DNA of 32,586 bases from DATLFS01 sp035540935 (lineage in GTDB: Bacteria > Actinomycetota > CADDZG01 > WHSQ01). The notes beneath the pieces are model-generated. The model did no database searches. It had not been told where the DNA came from and worked only from the letters and a program-made list of their open reading frames with translations. Position 1 is the stretch's first letter. Every line of letters starts with the position of its first letter. This document shows positions 1-6,534 of this stretch, in pieces. Location: assembly GCA_035540935.1 (NCBI GenBank), contig DATLFS010000043.1, positions 1-32,586 on the forward strand. Reading direction: 5' to 3'. A program made the position numbers and the translations under genes.

Positions 1-1637
1 TGGTGCTCTTTCCCGACGGCAGACCGCCGACGCGCTGGTGGTGGCCCGTCGTCATCGCGGTCGTTGCGCTGGTCGCGGTGGACACGGCTTGGTTCGCGCT
101 GACTCCGTTCGAGCCCGACATGCCCGGCGCTCTCGCTCGGCTCTCCCATCCCCTGGGAGTAGAGGGACGGGGCGATCGCTTCGAGGACGTCTTCCCCGCA
201 CTTCCGCTCCTCTATCTCGCGCTGACGCTCGCGTGCATCGCCGCGCTCGTGCACCGGCTCGTCATCACTCGAGGGAAGACTCGCCTTCAGGTGAGCTGGT
301 TCAGTCTCGGCGCGCTGGCGTGGGTGGGAGCTGCCGTAGTCGACGGCATCACCGGCTTCAGCGAACGCTGGGTATGGGCAGAGCTCGTATTCATCTCGCT
401 TCCGGCGATCGGCGCGACCATCGGCATCGTCCGGCACGACCTCTACGACATCCGGCGGGTCGTGCGACGCGGAGCCGTCCTGCTCGTGCTGGGCGCGGTG
501 GCGGCGGCGATCTACGGAACCGTCGTCGTGCTCGGCCATTATTGGTTCGGACGGCCACGCGACGACCTCTGGTCGAGCACGATGGCTGTTGCACTCATCG
601 CCGCCGCGGCACTTCCGCTTCTTCGCGCCGCCGATCGCGCCACCCGGCGGCTGCTCTACGGTGATACGACGGAGCCTCTCACCGTGCTGTCTCGATTGAC
701 GGGAGAGCTCAACGCAGCGCACGACCCGGACGCGCTGTTGCAGCGCGCGGCAGAGGTCATCCGTGCCTCACTGCGGCTCCCGTCGGTCCGCATAGAACCC
801 GAGGGCCTGCCGCCGGTGGAGACGGGGTCGGACACGACCGACGTCGAGGTCGTGCCCCTGATCGATCGCGGTATCCACGTTGGAGATCTGGCCCTGGGGC
901 GCCGGGCGGAAGCCGAACCCTTCAGAGCGGACGAACGTCACCTGATAGACGACCTGGCCGCAAGACTGGCATCTGCCGTGGCAGCGATCCGCCTGGGGCA
1001 CGAGTTGGCGAGCAGCCGCGAACGCCTCGTGCTCGCGCGGGAAGAAGAGCGGCGACGTATCCGCAACGATCTGCACGACGGTCTCGGACCCCAGCTCGCC
1101 GGCATCGCACTTCAGCTCGACCTTGCCGCCGAGCTTCGCGATCGTGATCCCGATGAAGTCGAGCGGATGCTGGCCCGGGCCAAGGCGGAGCTGGGCGCCG
1201 CCATCGTGAACGTGCGGAACATCGTCGACGGACTGCGGCCGCCGTCTCTTGACGAGCTCGGGCTCGTCGGAGCGATCAGACAAACAACCTCCGCGCTCGA
1301 CGCCAGCATCACGAACGGGTTCTCGGTCCGGGTCGAGGCGGACGATCCCGGTCCCCTTCCGGCCGCGGTGGAAGTGGCTGCTTTTCGTATCGCAGCAGAG
1401 GCGGCAAGCAACGCGGCTCGTCACAGCGGCGCCTCGGCCTGCACGATCACCCTGCAGCGGGACGACGATCTGGCGGTGGTCGTCGAGGATGACGGCCGGG
1501 GCGTAGATGCGGGCGTACCTTCCGGAGTGGGCATGACGTCGATGCGCCAACGGGCGGAAGAGCTCGGGGGCTCGCTCACAGTCGAGTCGGGACCGGAGCG
1601 GGGCACGCGCATAGTCGCCCGTCTCCCGCTGCCGTGA
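1..1637 (+). CDS. NarL-type membrane sensor histidine kinase, 5' end cut by window edge
   Basis: This is a two-component sensor kinase that would autophosphorylate and pass phosphate to the regulator encoded directly downstream. About 544 residues are visible from base 3. The first ~210 residues hold several hydrophobic membrane segments and a conserved cytoplasmic turn (RHDLYDIRR). A GAF-like stretch follows, then the HisKA_3 dimerisation helix around REEERRRIRNDLHDGL, with the phospho-accepting His at about residue 358. A C-terminal HATPase domain has the N-box EAASNAARHSGA and the DDGRGVD G-box. The frame is open at the left edge and begins in LFPDGRPP, a motif that normally lies inside this family's membrane domain. 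The GTG at base 3 is therefore probably internal and more helices lie upstream. The signal sensed is not evident. Confidence 0.92.
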   Translation, partial: VLFPDGRPPTRWWWPVVIAVVALVAVDTAWFALTPFEPDMPGALARLSHPLGVEGRGDRFEDVFPALPLLYLALTLACIAALVHRLVITRGKTRLQVSWFSLGALAWVGAAVVDGITGFSERWVWAELVFISLPAIGATIGIVRHDLYDIRRVVRRGAVLLVLGAVAAAIYGTVVVLGHYWFGRPRDDLWSSTMAVALIAAAALPLLRAADRATRRLLYGDTTEPLTVLSRLTGELNAAHDPDALLQRAAEVIRASLRLPSVRIEPEGLPPVETGSDTTDVEVVPLIDRGIHVGDLALGRRAEAEPFRADERHLIDDLAARLASAVAAIRLGHELASSRERLVLAREEERRRIRNDLHDGLGPQLAGIALQLDLAAELRDRDPDEVERMLARAKAELGAAIVNVRNIVDGLRPPSLDELGLVGAIRQTTSALDASITNGFSVRVEADDPGPLPAAVEVAAFRIAAEAASNAARHSGASACTITLQRDDDLAVVVEDDGRGVDAGVPSGVGMTSMRQRAEELGGSLTVESGPERGTRIVARLPLP

Positions 1638-2317
1638 TGACGAACGAGGTCGACGAGCTGCGGGTTGTGCTGGTGGACGATCACCCGCTCTACCGCGACG
1701 GCCTTCGGACGCTGCTCGAGACCACCCCCTCGACCACCGTCGTGGCTGCCGTCGGGACGGGTGGCGAAGCGATCGAGGCGGCCGAGGCCGCGCAGCCGGA
1801 TGTCGTCGTGATGGACCTGCAGCTACCCGACATCCACGGGATCGAGGCGACGCGGCGGATCACGTCGACGAGTCCGCACATAGCCGTTCTGGTCCTGACG
1901 ATGTTCGAAGACGACGACTCGATCTTCGCCGCGATGCGCGCCGGCGCCCGCGGCTATCTCCTGAAGGGGGCGGCCCACGATGCGATACGGCGCGCCGTCA
2001 GAGCGGTGGCCGCCGGCGAATCGATCTTCAGCCCGGGTGTCGCCAACCGCCTCGTCGACTTCTTCGCTTCAAGACACTCCGGACGCGGACAGGAAGCGTT
2101 CCCACAGCTGACTCCGCGGGAGACCGAGGTGTTGGAACTCTTGGCCGACGGGCATCCGAACGAAGCCATAGCGCGTCGCCTATCGCTCTCCGGGAAGACG
2201 GTTCGCAACCACGTGTCGAATATCTTCACGAAGCTGCAGGTCGCCGATCGCGCTGAAGCGATCGTGCGGGCGCGCCGGGCCGGTCTTGGCGACGAAGGAG
2301 GGCGCTCCATGGGATGA
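1637..2317 (+). CDS. LuxR/NarL-family response regulator
   Basis: This is a DNA-binding response regulator, the likely partner of the upstream kinase. The N-terminal receiver has the acidic pair in VLVDDHPLYRDG and the phospho-acceptor Asp at about residue 60 (VVVMDLQLPD). The switch Thr is in VLVLTMFEDDDS and the conserved Lys in GYLLKGA. The C-terminal LuxR helix-turn-helix runs from LTPRETEVLELLADG to the recognition helix SGKTVRNHVSNIFTKL. Length (226 aa) is typical. The ATG at 1637 overlaps the kinase stop by one base (TGATG), so the two are translationally coupled. A GTG at 1634 is an alternative start that adds one residue. Target genes cannot be read from the sequence. Confidence 0.95.
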   Translation: MTNEVDELRVVLVDDHPLYRDGLRTLLETTPSTTVVAAVGTGGEAIEAAEAAQPDVVVMDLQLPDIHGIEATRRITSTSPHIAVLVLTMFEDDDSIFAAMRAGARGYLLKGAAHDAIRRAVRAVAAGESIFSPGVANRLVDFFASRHSGRGQEAFPQLTPRETEVLELLADGHPNEAIARRLSLSGKTVRNHVSNIFTKLQVADRAEAIVRARRAGLGDEGGRSMG

Positions 2318-2352
2318 GACGCGCCGCTCAGAACCGAGCAGCGCGTCTCATC
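2313..2352. terminator. 12-bp stem hairpin after the response regulator
   Basis: The arms 2313-2324 (GATGAGACGCGC) and 2341-2352 are perfect reverse complements. A further 4-bp GCTC/GAGC pairing lies inside the loop. The left arm contains the regulator stop codon. There is no U-tract, so it could end transcription only as a GC-rich hairpin, possibly in both directions, between convergent genes. Confidence 0.6.
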
Positions 2353-2355
2353 GGA

Positions 2356-2393
2356 GCGTCACGCGGCGACGTCGCCTCATCGCCTCGTGACGC
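2356..2393 (-). terminator. Hairpin just after the GGDEF-EAL gene
   Basis: Arms GCGTCACG (2356-2363) and CGTGACGC (2386-2393) pair perfectly and enclose the palindrome GGCGACGTCGCC (2365-2376). It begins three bases past the minus-strand stop at 2396. It is a candidate terminator for that gene, with no clear U-tract. Confidence 0.5.
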
Positions 2394-2395
2394 GC

Positions 2396-4630
2396 TTACG
2401 ACTTCGAGGGGGCTTCTTCCCGTGCCAGCTCTTCGCCGATCCAGTCCTGCCCCTGATCCGCGCGTCGCAGCAAGCGCCCCATCGTCTCGGGGTCGAGGGG
2501 TTTCGCGAAGTAGAACCCCTGGCAGCGGTCACATTGGAGCGACTGAAGGTGGACCAGCTGCTCCGCGAGCTCGATACCCTCGGCGACCGTCTCGAGCCGG
2601 AGGCTCTGCCCCAGCTCGATGATCGCCCGGGCGACCGCCCAGTCCTGCGAACCACTCTCGAGGCCGGCGATGAAGCTCCGGTCGATCTTCAGGATGTCCA
2701 CCGGGAGACGCTGGAGCCGTGCGAGTGACGAGTAGCCCGTGCCGAAGTCGTCGATCGCGAGCCGGACACCGAGCTCCTTGAGCTCGTCCAGCGTGCTCGA
2801 CACCACGTCGGTGAACTGCATGAGCACGCTCTCGGTGATCTCGAGGATCAGGCACGCCGGGTCTAGACCCGAGTCGTCGATCGCCCCCACGACGTCCGCC
2901 ACCAACCCCGGGTGCTGCAGCTGCTTGGCGGACAGGTTGACGCTCATCGTGAGCGGCGGCAGGTTCGGGTGCTCGACCTGCCACTCCCGCGCCTTCTGGC
3001 ACGCCTCTCGTAGAACCTGCCGGCCGATGTCGACGATCAAGCCGGTGTCCTCGGCCAGATGGATGAAGTCACCGGGGAAGACCAAACCGCGCTCCGGGTG
3101 CTCCCACCGAACGAGCGCCTCCATCCCGGAGATCATGCTCGTCTGAAGTTTGACGGTCGGCTGGTAGTAGACGACGAACTCGTTGCGCGAGACGGCCCGC
3201 CGCAGATCGGCCTCGAGATCCAGGCGCTCGAGCAGTGATGCGTACATGCTCTGCTCGAACATGGTGTAGCAGCCCTTGCCGGACGCCTTGGCGCGGTACA
3301 TCGCCACATCTGCGTCCCGCAACAGGTCGTCGGCCGACTCGGTGGCCGCGTCGCCGAGAGCAACGCCGATCGACGGGTGCACGTACACGTCCTGCCCCTC
3401 GACGTCGAACGGGGCCCTCATCGCTTGCAGCACGCGCTCGGCCACGATCTCGGCGTCCTTGGGCTCCTTCATGTCTTCGAGCAGGAGCGCGAACTCGTCA
3501 CCGCCGAGACGTGCGGCCGTGTCGGACCCGCGCAGCTGCTCCTTGAGCCTCTGCGCCACCGCCACGAGCAGCCGGTCGCCGGCGGCGTGGCCGAGCGAGT
3601 CGTTGATGGTCTTGAAGTCGTCGAGATCCATGAACAGCACACCGATCGCGGTGTCGGACAGACGGCGGCCCCGCTCGAGCGCGTGGTCGACACGGTCACG
3701 GAACAACTCCCGGTTCGGGAGGTCGGTGAGAGCGTCGTGGAACGCCTGGTGAGCGAGCTTCTCCTCGAGGAGCTTGCGCTCGGTCACGTCCCGCGTGTTC
3801 AGAACCACGCCCTGCAAATCCGGATCGCGCAATCTGCTCTTCAGCGAGATCTCGCAGTGGCGCCACGTACCGTCGGTCGCGCGGAGCCGGCATTCGAAGA
3901 CGGCGACGGCGTCCGACTCCTTCATCGCCTTGCGGATGATCGAGCTCACACGCGGGCGGTCGTCCGGGTGGACGAGGTCGAGCGAGTCGGTCCCGAGAAG
4001 GTCGCGCTGGCCGAAGCCGAGCACGCGCGTGATCGAAGGGCTCTGGAAGCGGATGCGCCCGTCGCGGTCGATCACGGTGATGACATCGGAGGAGTGCTCC
4101 ACGAGCCGGGTGAAGCGGGCGGCGCTGCGGCGCTCCCCCTGCTTCTCGCGCTCGTCGAGGAGGCGAACGGTGATCAAGGCGTTGGCCGCTTGGCGGGCCA
4201 GTGCCCGAACCAGCATCTCGTCCTTGTCGGAGAACGGGATCTCTCCCTCGGGCTTCGCCAGGTAGATCGCGCCGGAGATGGGCGTCCCCTCACAGCTGAC
4301 GGTAACCGTGAGGGTGGCGGCCATCAATTGCTCTTTCGGCGACAGGACGGCTGCGACCTCACCCGCCGATCGCCGGACGACCACGCCCTCTCCGAGAGGC
4401 TCCGTGCTCGCCGCCACCGACAGGGCCTGCTCGTCAGTCATCCCCCGGGCGCTGAGCCCGACGATGCCGCTCTCGTCGAAGACCACGGCGGCGGCGAAGG
4501 GCGCGCCGGTCGCGTCACAAGCAAGTTCGATGCTGCGTTCGGTCACCGTTTCGGTGTCCCGAGCCGATGCGATCTCCACGAACGCATCCAGAACCCGCTG
4601 CACGAGCGAGCCGTCGCTGCCCTGAATCAT
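2396..4630 (-). CDS. GAF-PAS-GGDEF-EAL cyclic-di-GMP synthase/phosphodiesterase
   Basis: This is a soluble, apparently bifunctional c-di-GMP enzyme of about 744 aa. The order is a GAF-like sensor (roughly 10-165), PAS/PAC (roughly 175-295, with ITVIDRDGRIRFQSPS), GGDEF (roughly 300-465) and EAL (roughly 480-730). The cyclase motif is an intact RLGGDEF, preceded by the product-inhibition I-site RxxD (RGSD) exactly five residues upstream. The EAL side keeps EALVRW, SVNLSAKQL, ILEITES, DDFGTGYSS and QGFYFAKP, so both activities look possible. I chose the ATG at 4630 because GAGGAAGG stands about six bases before it. The frame stays open to 4747, but that extension looks like leader and lies opposite the divergent gene. 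No membrane segment is seen; the ligand of the GAF/PAS domains is unknown. Confidence 0.94.
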   Translation of the reverse strand: MIQGSDGSLVQRVLDAFVEIASARDTETVTERSIELACDATGAPFAAAVVFDESGIVGLSARGMTDEQALSVAASTEPLGEGVVVRRSAGEVAAVLSPKEQLMAATLTVTVSCEGTPISGAIYLAKPEGEIPFSDKDEMLVRALARQAANALITVRLLDEREKQGERRSAARFTRLVEHSSDVITVIDRDGRIRFQSPSITRVLGFGQRDLLGTDSLDLVHPDDRPRVSSIIRKAMKESDAVAVFECRLRATDGTWRHCEISLKSRLRDPDLQGVVLNTRDVTERKLLEEKLAHQAFHDALTDLPNRELFRDRVDHALERGRRLSDTAIGVLFMDLDDFKTINDSLGHAAGDRLLVAVAQRLKEQLRGSDTAARLGGDEFALLLEDMKEPKDAEIVAERVLQAMRAPFDVEGQDVYVHPSIGVALGDAATESADDLLRDADVAMYRAKASGKGCYTMFEQSMYASLLERLDLEADLRRAVSRNEFVVYYQPTVKLQTSMISGMEALVRWEHPERGLVFPGDFIHLAEDTGLIVDIGRQVLREACQKAREWQVEHPNLPPLTMSVNLSAKQLQHPGLVADVVGAIDDSGLDPACLILEITESVLMQFTDVVSSTLDELKELGVRLAIDDFGTGYSSLARLQRLPVDILKIDRSFIAGLESGSQDWAVARAIIELGQSLRLETVAEGIELAEQLVHLQSLQCDRCQGFYFAKPLDPETMGRLLRRADQGQDWIGEELAREEAPSKS

Positions 4631-4729
4631 ATGAACCCTTCCTCTACGCAAAGCTACGTAGCCGTCTGGAAATTCTTCGGCCGGAGGCGGAGAAAGCTTG
4701 AGCGCGAGGAGCGGATACTCTCCCCCGCC

Positions 4730-5236
4730 GTGGACGTCCTGCAGCATCTCCCCGTCCTTCGTGACCTGCCGCCGGCCGTCACCGTCGCCCTAGTGGCCAT
4801 GATTCCAGTGATCGAGCTGCGGGGGGCGGTGCCGATCGGGGTCCTCCTCGGCCTCTCGCCCGTGGAGGCCGCTCTGCCGGCGGTCGTCGGCAACCTCCTG
4901 CCGATCCCGCTCCTCGTCTGGTTCCTCGATCCGGTACAGACCTGGCTGTCGCGCCGGTTCAGGTTCTTCGCCCGCTTCTTCGCCTGGCTCTTCGAGCGAA
5001 CACGCAGCCGTCACGGCGGCCGCTACGAGCGGTTCCGCGACGCCGCTCTCGTGCTCTTCGTCGGGATACCGCTCCCCGGGACCGGGGCGTGGACGGGCGC
5101 CGCCGCCGCATTCGTGTTCGGGATCAAGAAGGGCCGCTCCCTGCTGCTGATCACCCTGGGCGTACTCATCGCGGCCGTGGTGGTGACGGGCTTCACCGCC
5201 GCCGGCGAGGCCCTCGTGGAGCGGGGAAGGCGCTAG
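4730..5236 (+). CDS. Small integral membrane protein, COG2426 / 'small multidrug export' family
   Basis: This is a hydrophobic protein of about 168 aa resembling the Sm_multidrug_ex family (PF06695/COG2426), whose transport role is putative. Family marks are AMIPVIELRGAVPIG in the first membrane segment, GNLLPIPLLVWF in the second, and LFVGIPLPGTGAWTGA before a glycine/alanine-rich third. The start is uncertain. The GTG at 4730 sits just before the first membrane segment and leaves about 100 bases for divergent promoters. The ATG at 4631 would abut the start of the GGDEF-EAL gene and adds a basic, unfamily-like N-terminus. Its stop TAG shares the tetranucleotide CTAG with the stop of the convergent sigma gene. 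Confidence 0.8.
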   Translation: MDVLQHLPVLRDLPPAVTVALVAMIPVIELRGAVPIGVLLGLSPVEAALPAVVGNLLPIPLLVWFLDPVQTWLSRRFRFFARFFAWLFERTRSRHGGRYERFRDAALVLFVGIPLPGTGAWTGAAAAFVFGIKKGRSLLLITLGVLIAAVVVTGFTAAGEALVERGRR

Positions 5237-5886
5237 GCGGAGATCCGCTCCCGCAGGGCGGCCTCGAGCGCCCGCAGAGCCCGCCGGTGCAGCTGCGAGA
5301 CGCGTGACTCGGTCACCCCGAGGTCATCGCCGATCTCCTTCAGGAGGCGGGAGGCGAAATAGTGCTGCTCTATGACGTAGCGATCCCGCGGCGCCAGCGC
5401 CCGGATCGCCTCCACCACCTCCTCGTGATCGGCGGCCAGCACCACGCCGTCGTCCACGGCCGCCGCCCCACGGTCGACCAGGCTGTCGTCGAGGCGGGTG
5501 CCGAAGGGCGTTCGGGCCGTCTGGAAATCCACCGCGACGAGGGTCTCGATGATGCGGCTCGCCCGTCTCTCCGCTCCCCGCGGGAAGTACGACATCGTCC
5601 GGATGCCGTCGGCGATCGCGCCCTTTATCCGGCGCGCCGCGTAGGACTCGAAAGGAACGCCGTAGGAGCGGTCGAAGCGCTCCACGGCATCCATGAGGCC
5701 GAAGGCACCGAAGCCGGCGAGATCGGGCCGGGACGCGGGGTGGACGCTCCGCCCGATGCGGCGCGCCAGGAATGCGACGAGGGGCAGGTAATGCCGGATC
5801 AGCGCATCGCGATCGGCCCGTCGGCGCGCCGCGAGCCACCGGTCCCACAGCGCGGCGAGCCGCTCCTCCCCGAGGGCGTCATCCAT
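5233..5886 (-). CDS. WhiG/FliA-type alternative sigma factor
   Basis: This is a sigma-70 family factor of group 3 (sporulation/flagellar type, as WhiG, FliA, SigD), 217 aa and without region 1. Region 2 is seen in IRHYLPLVAFLARRIG and in GAFGLMDAVERFDRSYG...YAARRIKGAIADGIR. A region 3 stretch contains FPRGAERRASRIIETL. Region 4 has LAPRDRYVIEQHYF and the helix-turn-helix LKEIGDDLGVTESRVSQLH. The ATG at 5886 has GGGGAG a few bases upstream. No flagellar gene is in the window, so a WhiG-like developmental role is the better guess, but sequence alone does not decide. WhiG in streptomycetes is held by the c-di-GMP-binding anti-sigma RsiG. A c-di-GMP enzyme lies nearby, but no RsiG candidate is visible. 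Confidence 0.88.
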   Translation of the reverse strand: MDDALGEERLAALWDRWLAARRRADRDALIRHYLPLVAFLARRIGRSVHPASRPDLAGFGAFGLMDAVERFDRSYGVPFESYAARRIKGAIADGIRTMSYFPRGAERRASRIIETLVAVDFQTARTPFGTRLDDSLVDRGAAAVDDGVVLAADHEEVVEAIRALAPRDRYVIEQHYFASRLLKEIGDDLGVTESRVSQLHRRALRALEAALRERISA

Positions 5887-5901
5887 CTTCTCCCCGATCT
5901 G

Positions 5902-5929
5902 AACCTCAGAAGCATCAAAAAACCTCAGA
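5902..5929. repeat. Paired 9-bp direct repeats before the sigma gene
   Basis: AACCTCAGA occurs at 5902-5910 and again at 5921-5929, a 19-base period (about two helical turns). It lies 16-43 bases upstream of the minus-strand sigma start, reading TCTGAGGTT in the gene's direction. It could be a tandem regulator site in the promoter or leader; no known box matches. Confidence 0.5.
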
Positions 5930-5991
5930 TATGCACAGGAGTAACAGGATGGCAGGAAAGCGAGCTCGCGTCCAGCGCGGGTTTCGGACGC

Positions 5992-6029
5992 GAAGAGGGC
6001 CGGGACCCCACGCGGGCCCGGCCCTCTTC
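5992..6029 (-). terminator. 13-bp hairpin downstream of tRNA-Asn
   Basis: The arms GAAGAGGGCCGGG (5992-6004) and 6017-6029 are perfect reverse complements around a 12-base loop. The hairpin starts five bases beyond the tRNA 3' end, as expected of its terminator. There is no U-rich tail on either strand. Confidence 0.7.
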
Positions 6030-6034
6030 TTCGG

Positions 6035-6107
6035 CTCCGGGGGCGGGACTCGAACCCGCAACCCTCCGGTTAACAGCCGGATGCTCTGCCGGTTGAGCTA
6101 CCCCGGA
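6035..6107 (-). tRNA. tRNA-Asn (GUU)
   Basis: This is a 73-nt cloverleaf on the minus strand. The acceptor TCCGGGG pairs with CCCCGGA, followed by discriminator G (base 6035), as usual for tRNA-Asn. The anticodon stem TCCGG/CCGGA encloses loop CTGTTAA with anticodon GTT at 6074-6072. The T arm is GCGGG-TTCGAGT-CCCGC. CCA is not encoded (the next bases are CCG), so the CCA end is added after transcription. A possible -10 (TACTAT) lies about 32 bases upstream on the minus strand, at 6140-6145. It is the only RNA gene seen in the window. Confidence 0.97.
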
Positions 6108-6111
6108 TCGT

Positions 6112-6131
6112 CCTCCCGCGAGGGCGGGAGG
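6112..6131 (-). other. 8-bp hairpin in the tRNA-Asn 5' leader
   Basis: CCTCCCGC (6112-6119) pairs with GCGGGAGG (6124-6131) around the loop GAGG. It lies between the putative tRNA promoter and the mature 5' end at 6107, so it would be in the precursor leader removed by RNase P. Confidence 0.45.
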
Positions 6132-6157
6132 CGGCCCACATAGTAAAGGAGGGCGTC

Positions 6158-6177
6158 TCTGCGGGGTACCCCGCAGA
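6158..6177. repeat. Perfect 20-bp palindrome
   Basis: TCTGCGGGG followed by TA and then its exact reverse complement. With effectively no loop it is more like a dimeric-protein operator than a terminator hairpin. It lies between tRNA-Asn (minus) and the YtxH-like gene (plus), just upstream of both putative promoters. Confidence 0.55.
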
Positions 6178-6197
6178 CGAGATCCACCTCCGGCAGG

Positions 6198-6225
6198 TTG
6201 GAGGCGCAGGCGATGGGCATACGAT
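6198..6225 (+). promoter_or_regulatory. Likely sigma-A promoter of the YtxH-like gene
   Basis: TTGGAG (6198-6203), a 16-base spacer and TACGAT (6220-6225) resemble -35 and -10 elements. A start near 6232 would give a leader of about 24 bases that includes the GGAGGAG ribosome binding site. Confidence 0.5.
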
Positions 6226-6255
6226 TCGGGGATACCGAACCAGGAGGAGAGTCAC

Positions 6256-6534
6256 ATGCGTGGACGACTTGGTGTGCTGATCGGCTTCGGCGCGGGATAC
6301 GTCCTCGGCGCCAAGGCGGGGCGCGAGCGCTACGACCAGCTTCGCCGGCTGTACGACAACCTCATGGCGTCGCCCGGCTTCCAGGAGGCCTCTGAGAAGG
6401 CGCGCGAGGCGGTCGAGCAGGGGCTCGAGCAGGCGAAGGACCTCGCCTCCGACGGGATCCAGAAGGTCCGCGAGCGGCGCGGCGGCGACGAGCCTCCAGG
6501 CGGCCTGAGTGTCGCTCCCCCTCCGGGCCCCTAG
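6256..6534 (+). CDS. YtxH-like small protein
   Basis: A 92-residue protein. An N-terminal glycine-rich hydrophobic stretch (GRLGVLIGFGAGYVLGAKAG, residues 3-22) leads into the conserved RERYDQLRRLYDNL and a charged amphipathic helix with alternating Glu/Lys and Ala (EASEKAREAVEQGLEQAK). It ends in a proline-rich tail. This layout matches the small YtxH-type proteins common in actinobacteria, which probably sit at the membrane. Their function is unknown, although relatives are linked to general stress in Bacillus. The ATG at 6256 is preceded by GGAGGAG at ideal spacing. Its TAG stop directly abuts the stop of convergent rpoD, with no terminator space between them. Confidence 0.8.
   Translation: MRGRLGVLIGFGAGYVLGAKAGRERYDQLRRLYDNLMASPGFQEASEKAREAVEQGLEQAKDLASDGIQKVRERRGGDEPPGGLSVAPPPGP

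Noticed and set aside
3377..4629. Long open frame on the plus strand continuing into the small membrane protein
   Set aside because: It runs antisense through the GGDEF-EAL gene, whose motifs fix the minus strand as coding. High GC makes antisense frames stay open; only the last part (from about 4730) resembles a protein family.
4635..4670. Bases resembling the ACGCAAAGC core of a c-di-GMP-I riboswitch, between the GGDEF-EAL and small membrane genes
   Set aside because: Only this short string and a GCTACGTAGC palindrome (4653-4662) match. The GCAAACC/GAAA half and the pairing stems are not found upstream, where coding sequence of the minus-strand gene begins.
5949..6143. Small plus-strand reading frame after an AGGAG, starting at ATG 5949
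   Set aside because: It reads straight through the tRNA terminator and the antisense of tRNA-Asn, so the apparent Gly-Thr-Arg-rich peptide is a by-product of those sequences.
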